Source: Limisphaerales bacterium (GTDB lineage Bacteria; Verrucomicrobiota; Verrucomicrobiia; Limisphaerales; AAA164-E04). From it: DNA of 64,000 nucleotides. Below the pieces are notes generated by a model. That model saw only the letters and a program-made list of their open reading frames with translations, was not told the origin of the DNA and made no database searches. Position numbers and translations under genes: made by a program. The stretch covers positions 47,596 to 111,595 of the forward strand of contig JAMASS010000012.1 in NCBI GenBank assembly GCA_024761205.1. Reading direction: 5' to 3'. Shown here piece by piece: positions 36,589 through 45,897 of the stretch (within the stretch, counting starts at the first letter, position 1; each line of letters starts with the position of its first letter).

Positions 36589-37311
36589 ATGCGACGCTTC
36601 ACCTTCATTTTTAGCATCCTTACTTCGACGCAAATTTCGATGCAAATGCTGGCGGCCAACGCACCTTCTCCTCCAAAAGCACTCGATCCCGATCAACTCA
36701 AAAGCCTGATCAAACGAATCGGTCCCGGCCAATTTCGGATTGGAGATGTGACCTTCGACAAACGTTCTCGAGAAGTGGCCTTTCCCTGCAAGGTCAATCT
36801 TCGGGACATCCTGATCGAATACGCCATCGTCGGCAAGATCGGCAAACTCCACGAGTCGCTCCTCGTGACAGAGGTCTCTCCGACCCACATCCACCTCGCC
36901 ATGCTTCTCTTAGGCACCAAGGATATGCGACCCAAATCGCGAAAAAGACAAATGCCTCACGGACAACCCATCGACATCCTCATTTCCTGGCAAGAGAACG
37001 GGACCAAGAAAAGCGGTCGTATCGAAGACTGGATCATCGTGGAAAAAGGCAAGCAGCCAATCAATAAAGGCATGTGGGTTTACAGTGGCGCACGCATCGA
37101 CAACGGTTACTTCACGGCGAACACCCACGAATCCATCGTCGCCATCATTCTCGACATCGACGCGCTAGCCAACAACCCTCGAACAGGAAACAAAAACGAT
37201 GAAATCTGGTTTCCCAATGAAGCCCAAATCCCCCCAATCGGCACCCAAGTCCAAGTGACTTTCAAATTTCTCGACAAATACGAAGTGCCCACTCCCACCA
37301 AGTTGGATTGA
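36589..37311 (+). CDS. Secreted YdjY-domain protein
   Basis: A 240-residue protein with an N-terminal signal sequence (MRRFTFIFSILTSTQISMQM) and a YdjY-type domain: FRIGDVTFDKRSREVAFPCK, KIGKLHESLLVTEVSPTHIH, AMLLLG and VYSGARIDNGYFTA...IVAIILDIDALANNPR. Such proteins are common in PVC bacteria and of unknown function; some lie near ferredoxin-like genes. It is one of only two clearly intact genes in the decayed region, which suggests continued selection. Confidence 0.85.
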   Translation: MRRFTFIFSILTSTQISMQMLAANAPSPPKALDPDQLKSLIKRIGPGQFRIGDVTFDKRSREVAFPCKVNLRDILIEYAIVGKIGKLHESLLVTEVSPTHIHLAMLLLGTKDMRPKSRKRQMPHGQPIDILISWQENGTKKSGRIEDWIIVEKGKQPINKGMWVYSGARIDNGYFTANTHESIVAIILDIDALANNPRTGNKNDEIWFPNEAQIPPIGTQVQVTFKFLDKYEVPTPTKLD

Positions 37312-37609
37312 TGTGGCTTGATTCTCGCGCAGAGACGCAAGCGGCACAGAGACTTCACCCCCGAACACATTTCCCTCCGACCCGTCGAAAATTTTGAGAA
37401 TTAAACACAGGGCTCCATGTTTTTGCTTCTTCGATCTTCGGGGCAAGGCTTCCTTGGCCTAGGGATTTTGCCGCTTTCATAACCCAGAAAGCGGGAACGC
37501 CGCCGCCCCAACAATCCAAGCCGTCTTCCGCCCGCCGCCCAGCTCCCTCCTGGATGGCAAGGACGAGAATCCCTCCGGCTAGTTTACACCGGACACCCTC
37601 TGAAAAGTG

Positions 37610-38870
37610 ATGAATGACTCGAACCAACTCCTGCAAACAAACGCCTCCGGACGTTCCGAAGCAGCGTTTACGGAGATCGTCAATTGATGCCTCAAACTGG
37701 TCCACTCGGTGGCGCTCCGCCAAATAAATGGCAACTGCCACCTGGCCCAAGATATCACCCAAACCGTCTTTGCGGATCTGGCTCGAAAGGCAACCACCCT
37801 CTTCGCAGACACGTAACTAGGAGGCTGGCTGCATCGATGTTTGTTTCGTTGCCTCCACCTTCAAACGAACAGAAAAACGCCGCCAAAAACGTGAATCTCA
37901 AATCCACAAAATAAGCGATATTAAACAAATCTGCGATGACACATGGAAAGTCATTGCCCCGGAATTGGATACTGCGATCAACACGCTATCCGATGTCGAC
38001 CGCAGCACAATCGCCATACGCTTTTTCGAGAAACGGAACCTCCGCAATATTGGCAAGGTCCTCTAGTCCAGCGAGGACAACGCCCAAAAACGCGTGAACC
38101 GAGCACTGGAAAAACGCCGAACCCCACTCCTCCAAAAAAGTGTCACGCTGGCCATGGCTTCGTTGACGACACGCTTGGACCGACAAGCGTTGACCACGGT
38201 CCCAGAGAACGACAAGGTCATCAAATCCACCAAGGAGACCTCAACTACCACTACAGCAGAAACAAGTGCATTATCACCATCAAAATCCCTGACATCTCGG
38301 TTGCTGATCAGAGCGGCGGCGGCGGCGATTGCCGTCACGGTCGCCACACTTTTCTCCGCCCTAATGATGCCACAACAGCCCTCCGATCTTGCTGCAATTA
38401 CCCCACCTCTAAACAATGAGACACTTGCGGCAACGCCAACTTCGAACGCATCCCCCCCCCCCCCCCCCCCCTCGCCGACAACCATGCAACCGAGAACGAA
38501 GCACTGAAGCTAACCATTAAGTCTGAAACCACCGGCGAACCTTTATCCGGTATCAAATCAGATACCGTGCCTAGCTGCCGAGCAGTTGGGAGGTGAAAGA
38601 ACTCATAGCCAATCAAGTCGGAGAAATCACGATCCCCGTTTCCCATAATACCATGCGAATGCTGCAACTCATTACCAAAGTCGAAGGCTACACGAACACT
38701 CGACCCGAGTAGCACCCAGATCGCGCGGTGATCGAATCCCCAGTGATTACCTCCTGAAGATCGGCCCGGTAACGCGCGTCCGGGGCAGGTCTTTGACACT
38801 CGCAACAACCCTATCGCTGGCGCCAAGGTCGGCTTCAATCATGAAATCCTTCGTTCACAGGTGGAAGCCA
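37610..38870 (+). pseudogene. Sigma factor / carboxypeptidase-regulatory fusion, decayed
   Basis: From the ATG at 37610 the reading is MNDSNQLLQTNASGRSEAAF then TEIVN, a stop, then LKLVHSVALRQINGN, DITQTVFADLARKATTLF and LGGWLHR: sigma-70 region 2 of an ECF-like factor. After frameshifts, DDTWKVIAPELDTAINTLSD, AIRFFEKRNLRNIGKVL and AQKRVNRALEKRRTPLLQ give region 4. A hydrophobic Ala/Thr-rich helix follows (AAAAAIAVTVATLFSALMM), then segments of a carboxypeptidase-regulatory-like domain (ETTGEPLSGIK, NNPIAGAKVGFNHE). This sigma/membrane/regulatory-domain layout is typical of Verrucomicrobiota. Several stops and a 20-base C-tract interrupt it. Confidence 0.8.
38452..38471 (+). repeat. Homopolymer of 20 cytosines
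   Basis: An uninterrupted C20 tract inside the decayed sigma/carboxypeptidase-regulatory gene, just after the transmembrane part. Such tracts are prone to slippage. It may have grown after the gene lost function, or been the lesion that inactivated it. Tract length may also be uncertain for technical reasons. Confidence 0.8.
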
Positions 38871-38930
38871 CAACCGTGCTGAGTCAAGCTCTCCAGCACA
38901 TGCACCATCCGACCCTCAATCTGAGTACAG

Positions 38931-39502
38931 ATGTCAACCGCTCATCTCTACGAAGGGCCGCCAGTCATGATCAAAGTAGATTCACCCTTCAGTTTTGGGC
39001 TCACGCCGCAGGTGGGTCTCCTCTGGAAAGCCGCGTTGGATAAGGCGATATTGCCAGACACAAGATCCGCCGTTCTCCGCACCAGCTTTGTCCTCGGCAA
39101 AAGCGGCAGCACCTTGCACCGCTTCACTTGCGCTGACACTCTAGAGACTTGGCGGGACTGTTGGAACTGGAAAACAAGGCATCAGATGGATTCATGAACA
39201 AGACAGGAACGCGCTGTTTTTGCGATCCATACTTGATCAACAAATGCAGGACCTCCCCTTCTCGAGATTGCCCCAAAACCCGTTTTCAACCGAGATTTCA
39301 TGAGGGAACTTCGCCAAGTCCTCCGCGGCCCATTGGTCTTCCCGCCGCCGAATGGATGGTGCGGCTCCGGGCTCCCCCTGTCCTGCGAACCGATCCTGAC
39401 CTCGCCCTCAGTAGACGTCACTACTGTTCACGCCGCCCACTGGATCAAGGATTTGAATTCTTAGGACTCCGGACCACACTGAACGATCCCTTCAATGATT
39501 AG
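38931..39502 (+). pseudogene. YfcH/TIGR01777-type epimerase remnant
   Basis: Readable pieces are SFGLTPQVGLLWKAALDKA approximately, [64 protein letters not shown] and DQGFEF. They follow the order of NAD-dependent epimerases of the TIGR01777 family (RTS/GxVLG, G.G.Q...WIH, REF/FM...LGRP). The NAD-binding N-terminal half is missing and at least two frameshifts are present. Confidence 0.7.
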
Positions 39503-39731
39503 TCACCACCAGACACGATTCCAGCAGCGTTGAATACGGATTGCCGAATAGGGATCGATGCATCGTGACCGCTACCTCAGAAACCAAAAATCTCGATTCA
39601 CTACTCTCTATTTGAGAATCACAGGACCACACCATTGCCATCGGACTCGACCGAGCCCTTCAACCTTCTCTGATAGGATTCAAAGCTGACATCGTGCTTT
39701 CCTCTGCGAGGGCAACCGCTAAGCTCACGGG

Positions 39732-40631
39732 ATGAAAGCCCAAATATCCATATGCTGGCGTCTCCCTATTTTCCCGTTTCTCGCTGCCGTCATGACCCTC
39801 ACTGCCACCGCCTACGCCGAGTCCTTCACCCTCAACCTCAGGTCCCGTCCTTCCAATAGCGGCATCTCACCCGTCCCCAAGCCCAGAGAAGAGAAAACCG
39901 CCTGGGATGCCGACAAGACCGCGATCATCGTTTGCGATATGTGGGACGATCATTGGTGTCAATCCGCATCCCGGCGCGTCACAGAAATGGCCCCGGCGCT
40001 CAACAACATGCTCAATGCGGCTCGGGACAAAGGCAGCCTCATCATCCACGCGCCCAGTAGTGTGACGGCTCACTACGCAAACACCGCCCAACGAAAAGCA
40101 GCACAGTCCGCTCCTTTCTCCCCGGCCCCCATTAAACTCTCAACCGCCGAGCGGTGGGGCACTACCTGGTGCTGGCCCGATCCCAAGTTTGAGGGAGTGC
40201 TTCCCATTGATGACTCTGACATGGGTTGCAGTTGCCCACCAGAGAAATGTGAAATTCGAGACGCCTGGGCCAAGCAAATCGACAGCATTGAGATTCACGC
40301 CAAAGACTTCATCACCGATCATGCTCAAGAAACTTACAATATTCTCGCTGCAAACAACATTGAGAATGTTGTCCTCTGCGGTGTCCATCTCAACATGTGT
40401 GTCCTAGGACGCCCGTTCGGTATTCGCCAAATGGTCAAACTCGGAAAAAATGTTGCCCTAGTTCGCGATCTGACAGACACCATGTACAACCCGGAACGAC
40501 CACCGGGAGTCGACCATTTCACCGGCACCGATTTAGTCGTCGCTCACGTGGAAAAGTATTGGTGTCCGTCTTTTTTGAGTTCGGACATCACGGCGGGAGA
40601 ACCCTTCAAGTTTATCGAGGACAAGCGATAG
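39732..40631 (+). CDS. Exported isochorismatase-like cysteine hydrolase
   Basis: A 299-residue protein with a signal peptide (cleavage after about TATAYA) and an isochorismatase-fold domain. The first catalytic Asp lies in AIIVCDMWDDHWC, and the nucleophile Cys is in VVLCGVHLNMCVLGRPFGIR. Inserts between the strands (GTTWCWPDPKFEGVLPIDD, CSCPPEKCEIR) are typical of PVC secreted members, where no substrate is established. It is intact and in good reading frame although flanked on both sides by pseudogenes. Its own promoter must lie in the about 230 bp before it, where I see no gene. Confidence 0.9.
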   Translation: MKAQISICWRLPIFPFLAAVMTLTATAYAESFTLNLRSRPSNSGISPVPKPREEKTAWDADKTAIIVCDMWDDHWCQSASRRVTEMAPALNNMLNAARDKGSLIIHAPSSVTAHYANTAQRKAAQSAPFSPAPIKLSTAERWGTTWCWPDPKFEGVLPIDDSDMGCSCPPEKCEIRDAWAKQIDSIEIHAKDFITDHAQETYNILAANNIENVVLCGVHLNMCVLGRPFGIRQMVKLGKNVALVRDLTDTMYNPERPPGVDHFTGTDLVVAHVEKYWCPSFLSSDITAGEPFKFIEDKR

Positions 40632-40762
40632 GCGACGCCCAAATCAGCTTCAATCTTCCCTTTGAACTTCAAACCTAGGTAGCAGCCAACATAAATCGAT
40701 TCAAATCATTCGCCGTTGCCCTTGACTTGCGACACCGCATACCCTAACTGCTTGGCCTCGTA

Positions 40763-41054
40763 GCGTTGATTTGATCTGCTATGGCAGCGGCCTCCATGAA
40801 ACGCCGCATCTCGGATAGGTTGGCGGCACAAGACGCGCGATTCACGCAGGCTTACATGGCAAGTCCCATGTGCTCACCCACCCGCGCACCCTTGTTGCCG
40901 GGTAAATCACCGGCTCGATTGAACATGCCCATCCGGCGAGAAGCCGCGCTGAACCGCGGAAATCGTCGTCTGCTTGAGCTCCCTTGCCCTCGCTTCGTTG
41001 CGCTGCCCCTTGCGGGAGACAACGCTCGCCGAAGTCCTTCAAAGATCGATTGAA
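40763..41054 (+). pseudogene. Sulfatase N-terminal fragment
   Basis: One frame reads LAAQDARFTQAYMASPMCSP then TRAPLLPGKSPARLNM, and the type I sulfatase signature CSPTRAxLLxGK is clear, with the Cys that would become formylglycine. REAALNRGNRR and, after a frameshift, ETTLAEVLQR follow as in N-terminal regions of arylsulfatases. Upstream, CYGS..LHETPHL lies in another frame. About four-fifths of the gene is gone. Confidence 0.75.
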
Positions 41055-41189
41055 GAACCGTTCGCCCATGTTAACGGGTGGCCTTGGCTGACGCGTCGGC
41101 CGTTCTCGGATCAACCGATCTGTTTTGTCGTCTTCTGTTAAGCAGCAGGAAAATCGGAGTCAAATGGCAAACCAACAAAACCAATGCTG

Positions 41190-42170
41190 ATGAAAGCCGG
41201 TTTGTCAGCACGGCGGGACGGGAACGAGGGATCTCGAATTTCTTGCCCGGCACGGGTTTTCAATATGGACGGTGGTTGACCCAAAACCATCAAGGAGGGT
41301 GGGCTGGACCTAGATAATTCGTTGACCAAAAGAGAAGCTTGTGAGCAATATAGAGCCAGTTTTGGACGCCTATCATTTGCCGCCTCAGGGGAGATCGAAC
41401 GCGTCAGCACGCCCCTATCATGCTAGGCAAGAGACCAGAGAGAGAGCCCGTGAAATCGAAATGATTCAACAAATGATTTCCGTAGACGGCAGGACAGGCG
41501 TCAAGTTAATGTACAATACCACGATTCACCCTGTCTTCAGGACCGGAAGAACGATCTCCCCCGCCCGAGGAAACCGTCCTGCAGCACTTGGAACTATGAG
41601 CAGGCTCTCGCCCAAAACAAACCTCATCCGATCGCCGGAGAAGTCTCGATTGGCGACATCGACGAACGCATCACTTACCTCCCCGAACGCGTCCTCCCTG
41701 TAGCCGAAGAATACAAGGGCTGACTGGCGAACCACATTACGGACCCACCAACACCGGTGGGTTACCAAGGCATTACACGCAGGAATAGCCCCGATGTTTC
41801 TGCGGGCATCAAGCACTTCGCACAGTTGTACGCCAGTTCCGCTCACAGGTTCAATCTTTGTCTGGAATCGGCTGCCGAAGGATTGAGAGAGCTGAAAACC
41901 GAAATCACTCCAATCATCCACTGGGTCGACAACGCAAACCAATCTTCAATATTCGCCTCCGCAATATCAAGGGTGGATAGAGCACTTCCATAAGGTCTAC
42001 CCCGATAACGGAAACATGAATTTCGCCCAAGTTATTCGCTCACCGAGAGACGCCGGCTACGGTAGCATGGTCATGCCGAATCACATCCCCATGACAATCT
42101 TGGCAGCGGGCTGCAGGGTTATGCCACCTATATCAAGGACCTCATTCACGCCATTGAAAGCGAAACTTAG
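41190..42170 (+). pseudogene. uxuA: Mannonate dehydratase-like pseudogene
   Basis: Segments in collinear order in different frames: [152 protein letters not shown] and YIKDLIHAIESET ending at the stop 42170. This matches mannonate dehydratase (UxuA), which feeds hexuronates into the Entner-Doudoroff route. At least five frameshifts or stops are present. Confidence 0.75.
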
Positions 42171-42202
42171 CGGAGCCGTGAAGTGTATGTTTTGAAGACC
42201 AA

Positions 42203-42239
42203 ACAAGAAAGCGGGCGCTCCCCCAGAGGAATGCGCCCA
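42203..42239 (-). terminator. Intrinsic terminator of the former blaR1-like gene
   Basis: On the minus strand, GGGCGC pairs with GCGCCC around a 14-base loop, followed by GCTTTCTTGTTTGG. It lies about 30 bp past the blaR1-like reading end and has survived the decay of that gene. Confidence 0.6.
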
Positions 42240-42265
42240 CGTCACTGCATCTCGAACGATGATGG

Positions 42266-43171
42266 CTACTCGCCCTCGATTCGCTCATCGAGCTTCTTTT
42301 GTAATTTCTCCATTTTCTTATGCATGGCACGGAGACTCTGATTCAATTCGTCAATGTGAACCTTGAGCCGCCGGTTTTCTTCATGTGAACCACGGCGCGA
42401 CCATACAAAAGTTCTCGCACCATAGAAAACTGACGGACGGCCAACCACACGAGCGGATTGAACCAATGCACCATTGCTACCAAGGATCCCGCCATGCCCG
42501 GCAGTGCATCATAGCGGCGAACGTGACCTAGCTCATGCAGAAGAATGTGCTTCAATTCCGTATGATCCAGTTCCTCGTGCAACCGTTTGGAAACCAAGAT
42601 GTGAGGCGTCAAGAGACCAAAAACAGCAGGCATTCGCATTCGATCAACCGGTAGCATCACCACTTTCCGCCGAACTCCCGCCATCTTCCGACACTCCTCC
42701 AAGAGCGCTAGCAGCCGAAGATCGAATATCCTTGGCTGAAGTCTGAACCAACGCAGAAACCCCAAAAAACGGCAACCTTGCCAAGGCAACATTGCCACCA
42801 AGACCAAAGCCTAACTAACGGACATCCACCGCCAGAGTGGACTTTGATCCGTGGCAGCGCCCGCACCGGTCAAATCTCCCTCCTCTAGCGCCACCGCTGG
42901 TTCCGGCTCACCGATGGGAAGCATGACAGGACCCGCATAGAAAAATCCCATCAACTTGGGAGGCCATCGCAGTAAAACTATAATCGCTTTGCGGAAAAAC
43001 CGGCACGACTAGCCGTAGCAAAACGAGAATGCTCAAACCATAAAAAACCGCTACCGGCAGCCACTTGCGAAGTAGCCAGTATAGAGGCAAAGGATTCCCC
43101 ATGATCAACACAGACGCACCGAAAGACATCCGAACCACAGATTCAAAGGTGATTAGCAGTGTAGCGATCAT
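42266..43171 (-). pseudogene. BlaR1-type M56 metallopeptidase, decayed
   Basis: N-terminal membrane helices (MIATLLITFESVVRMSFGAS, LPVAVFYGLSILVLLRLVVP) are followed by a frameshift, then QPRIFDLRLLALLEECRKMA, RMPAVFGLLTPHILVSKRL and the zinc-binding HELGH with VHWFNPLVWLAVRQFSM. After that an internal deletion joins directly to a C-terminal coiled coil (SLRAMHKKMEKLQKKLDE). Intact M56/BlaR1 proteins sense a signal and cleave the cognate repressor. Its ATG overlaps the stop of the BlaI-like remnant (TAATG), the usual coupled arrangement. Confidence 0.75.
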
Positions 43172-43501
43172 TATTTGGACTTTCTTCTGAGGATCTTTCG
43201 CAGTTCCGCAATGTCGCTTTCGGAGAGATCGGTCGTTTCCATAAATCGAGCCAGAAAGGGCGCCGATTTTCCTTCAAAAATGCGCTGAATGAACAAATGG
43301 CTCTGAACCTGTTCTGAATTGTAAGAGATCGTTCGCTCAAGCAGCACCAACGCGCCAATGCTCAATCCTGTGCCGAACGCCGAGCCTCGTTACAATGCCC
43401 AGACGATTGCTAGTCCGGAAAGAACCGAACCGGCGAAAAACCTCAACCGATACAATGTCGTTCTCCGCGGTGCTCTTTAATGGTCTCCGCTTTTTCAGCC
43501 A
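43171..43501 (-). pseudogene. BlaI/MecI-type repressor remnant
   Basis: The C-terminal dimerisation part is readable (IFEGKSAPFLARFMETTDLS then ESDIAELRKILRRKSK), matching BlaI/CopY repressors that pair with M56 proteases. The N-terminal winged helix is only a trace with stops (MAEKAETIKEHRGER). It lies directly upstream of the decayed BlaR1-like gene in the usual order. Confidence 0.6.
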
Positions 43502-44568
43502 TCGCTGGTGAGCCTCGAGGTATGGCCGAAGCAGCTGGGCAACTCCCTACATCGTCAAAACTCCCGAGACTGCAGGCGCTGGTCATCGATTTGGCATTCG
43601 CCAGCCATCGATCGTATCTGGAGGAGACGCGGCTGCCACGCCATCGCTGAATCAGTTACCCCAACTTTCGGCATCCAAGCCCGCAAGACGGACCTCAGCC
43701 GGAAGCGCCTTCGGCGAACCCCAGCCTTACTGCCACCAGACAATGTTAGCAAAAGTCGCGATTCCACTCTGTTGGTGCTAGTAGTTGCAGAGGTTCCAGG
43801 AGCCCCTGCTATACCTCCCAACCTTCATTCGGCACGGCATCATCCCATCCAGGATTCGCCCTGACACCCATTGCTCCTCCAGCAGTCTACCCCGCACCGG
43901 ACACTCTCCGAACCCAACTCTCGCACCTAAACCATCGTTACCAGTGCCTTCGGCAGCCCAAGTGCCTCCCACAGTGCTCTTCCTTTCCGCCTGCCGGTGC
44001 CATCGGCAAATTTTCAGCCGATGCCGCCCTCGGATCAAGGTCAACTCATGAAGGCTATTGAATATCTGCAGCGGCGGATTTAAGCATTGGCAAGGAAGCC
44101 CCAAACCAAAAGACTTCGAGTGACGGTAACAACGGAATGCTCTTCCAGCAAAACAGCCTAAATGTGCCACGGACGGCGCACTGCATCTGGTCAGCCATGC
44201 GGTGCGTCGCCAGAATTCAGATCACACTTACCGGTAACGCCGCACCCGAAGCTGCCGATTGTGATAGTCAAACTCCGCCCCGTTCTCCAATGTGTTTTTC
44301 CTCGATCTTTTGTATCGTCCCAGTCAGCCAAACGAGACCTAACGCAAAGGTTGTACGGAGTGCTCCCACTAATTTCTTATTCCTGACCGTCAACGTTAGT
44401 CTTACCGGAAAACCGTCGAGACGGTTCCCAAATCACCTTAAGAACGATCGACTCCGGGGTCATGCTAGTGATTCTCAATCCCACCCGGGGTCAGGGAACT
44501 CAGGCTGGGGTATCCCGCACTGAGGCTGAACGCCAGCAAAAGAACGAACTTCAAGACACTTTTATTCA
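43502..44568. other. Decayed region with traces of coding sequence
   Basis: About 1.07 kb with no intact gene. On the minus strand an ATG at 44569 opens a signal-peptide-like sequence (MNKSVLKFVLLLAFSLSAGY) that stops after about 34 residues, with a further open stretch (ENGAEFDYHNRQLRVRRYR) downstream. On the plus strand Pro/Ser-rich frames such as 43508-43864 have no family resemblance. I cannot name the lost genes. Confidence 0.45.
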
Positions 44569-44591
44569 TAGCCTGCGATTGTTTTCCAAAT

Positions 44592-44625
44592 AAAAAGCGG
44601 GAGCCCCAAGACTCCCGCTTATCAG
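44592..44625 (-). terminator. Intrinsic terminator of the sigma/anti-sigma/PDZ operon
   Basis: On the minus strand, AAGCGGGAG and CTCCCGCTT form a perfect 9-bp stem with an 8-base loop, followed by TTTATTT. It begins about 26 bp past the stop of the PDZ protein gene and is a convincing Rho-independent terminator. Confidence 0.85.
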
Positions 44626-44645
44626 TTGATCGGCAACCTCAGCGG

Positions 44646-45875
44646 TTAATAGGACTGATCGGAACCAAGCCGGTAATCGACAACGCCTTCAGGTGTTTCC
44701 TTCAAACGGACATCAACGGAAATATTCTCTCCGTCGCTGTTCTTTAACCTTTCAAAAACGTTCCGCAGTCGGCGGACACCAAATTCTTCAGGCGCCCTGA
44801 TCGATTTCAGTTTCTCAAGGACATGCACCGGAACGTCCTTGCTATCCTCGTTAAACTCTCCGTCAAAGACGACCTTCCCATCTTTGTCTTCAAAACGCAG
44901 AAAGCGGAGACCATCCTTGTTCGTCACTCGATAAGTCCCGGAGTCATCCTTAAAAACGATGCCCGCACTCCCAATCTCAACGATCCGGGAATGAAAAACA
45001 TCCACATCGTCCAACACCTTTCCATCCCAAATGAGCTCATTTAGGATTTCTGTGGAGACGACGTCTCCGTCAGTATCCAATCGTTCAATCCACGACCTGA
45101 GGCGAGGCCTCTCATATTCGTCCGTTTTCCGGACCCGCATCGACGTCGGCTTCCGCTTTGTCAGCGTGGCTTTTACTGCCAGAGACTCCCCGCCACGAAT
45201 CACGGAAAGCGAGATCACATCATCCTTTTCATAGCCGGCAACCAGGACCTGCAACTGATCAGGGTTTACCAAAATCTGGTCGTCCAGTGCCGTCAGAATA
45301 TCAAACCGTTTTAGCCCAGCTTCGGCAGCAGGGCTGTCCTGAACCACATGTTGAACGATCAATCCACGCCCCGGTTTCAGTTCTACCTGCGCCGCGGTGG
45401 TTTCCGACACACGGCCGATATGCACACCGAGCCACGTTCGTTCCTTGCGGTCCCCCACCCATCGAACCTCTTGAAACGTAATCTTGGGAGAGTCCAGGAA
45501 ACCATCGATCCAGCCATCGAACCAGCGGTCACTCGGCGTCCCCCCTCGTGTGGATGCCTTGGGAGAACGGAAACCATCGATCCAGCCATCGATCCAGCGG
45601 TCACTCGGCGTCCCCCCTCGTGTGGATGCCTTGGGAGAACGGAAACCATCGATCCAGCCATCGATCCAGCGGTCACCGCCCCCCACCCATCGAGCCTCTT
45701 GAGTCGCAATCTTGGTGGGTTTAGTGAGACGGACCTCCGGATGGTCGCCGCTCTTGGTTTCCACTCGAATCACATGGCGCTTTTCGTCATCATCCGCACG
45801 CACTTGGCTTGCCATACTGAACTGGCAAACCACCAGCAGCAATCCAATAGTCATACTTTGCTTCATCACTTTCAT
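44646..45875 (-). CDS. Exported PDZ protein with tandem WIDG repeats
   Basis: About 409 residues from the ATG at 45875, which opens a signal peptide (MKVMKQSMTIGLLLVVCQFS); longer in-frame starts lack one. Residues about 65-130 hold a tandem array: 24-residue units DRWIDGWIDGFRSPKASTRG plus GTPS, present 2.5 times, flanked on both sides by related KI(A/T)xQE(A/V)RWVG segments. A PDZ domain follows (about 146-240; WLGVHIGRVSETTAAQVELK, SPAAEAGLKRFDILTALDDQ). The C-terminal half is charged with no known motif. It is the last gene of an operon with an ECF sigma factor and its putative anti-sigma factor, so it may be a sensor or target in that envelope response. Confidence 0.85.
   Translation of the reverse strand: MKVMKQSMTIGLLLVVCQFSMASQVRADDDEKRHVIRVETKSGDHPEVRLTKPTKIATQEARWVGGGDRWIDGWIDGFRSPKASTRGGTPSDRWIDGWIDGFRSPKASTRGGTPSDRWFDGWIDGFLDSPKITFQEVRWVGDRKERTWLGVHIGRVSETTAAQVELKPGRGLIVQHVVQDSPAAEAGLKRFDILTALDDQILVNPDQLQVLVAGYEKDDVISLSVIRGGESLAVKATLTKRKPTSMRVRKTDEYERPRLRSWIERLDTDGDVVSTEILNELIWDGKVLDDVDVFHSRIVEIGSAGIVFKDDSGTYRVTNKDGLRFLRFEDKDGKVVFDGEFNEDSKDVPVHVLEKLKSIRAPEEFGVRRLRNVFERLKNSDGENISVDVRLKETPEGVVDYRLGSDQSY
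45499..45677 (-). repeat. In-frame 72-bp tandem repeat (2.5 copies)
   Basis: Units begin at 45499, 45571 and 45643 (plus-strand coordinates) with AAACCATCGATCCAGCCATC and are nearly identical. The third is partial and ends near 45677. The period of 72 is a multiple of three, so copy number can change without breaking the gene. Related outer blocks (CCCACCCATCGA then CCTCTTGA) lie at about 45452-45488 and 45680-45715. Confidence 0.92.
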
Positions 45876-45897
45876 CGTTTCGTTTTTCTGTCGTTGT

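Noticed and set aside
34430..44640. Frameshifts explained by sequencing error alone
   Set aside because: Lesions include large deletions and missing domains and are clustered in certain genes, while neighbouring long genes (ilvD, dynamin-like, GlyA fusion, rho) are free of any. The poly-C tract length could still be uncertain.
34430..44640. Integrated phage or genomic island with transposase
   Set aside because: No integrase, transposase, tRNA target or direct flanking repeats are seen; only REP-like repeats lie at one border.
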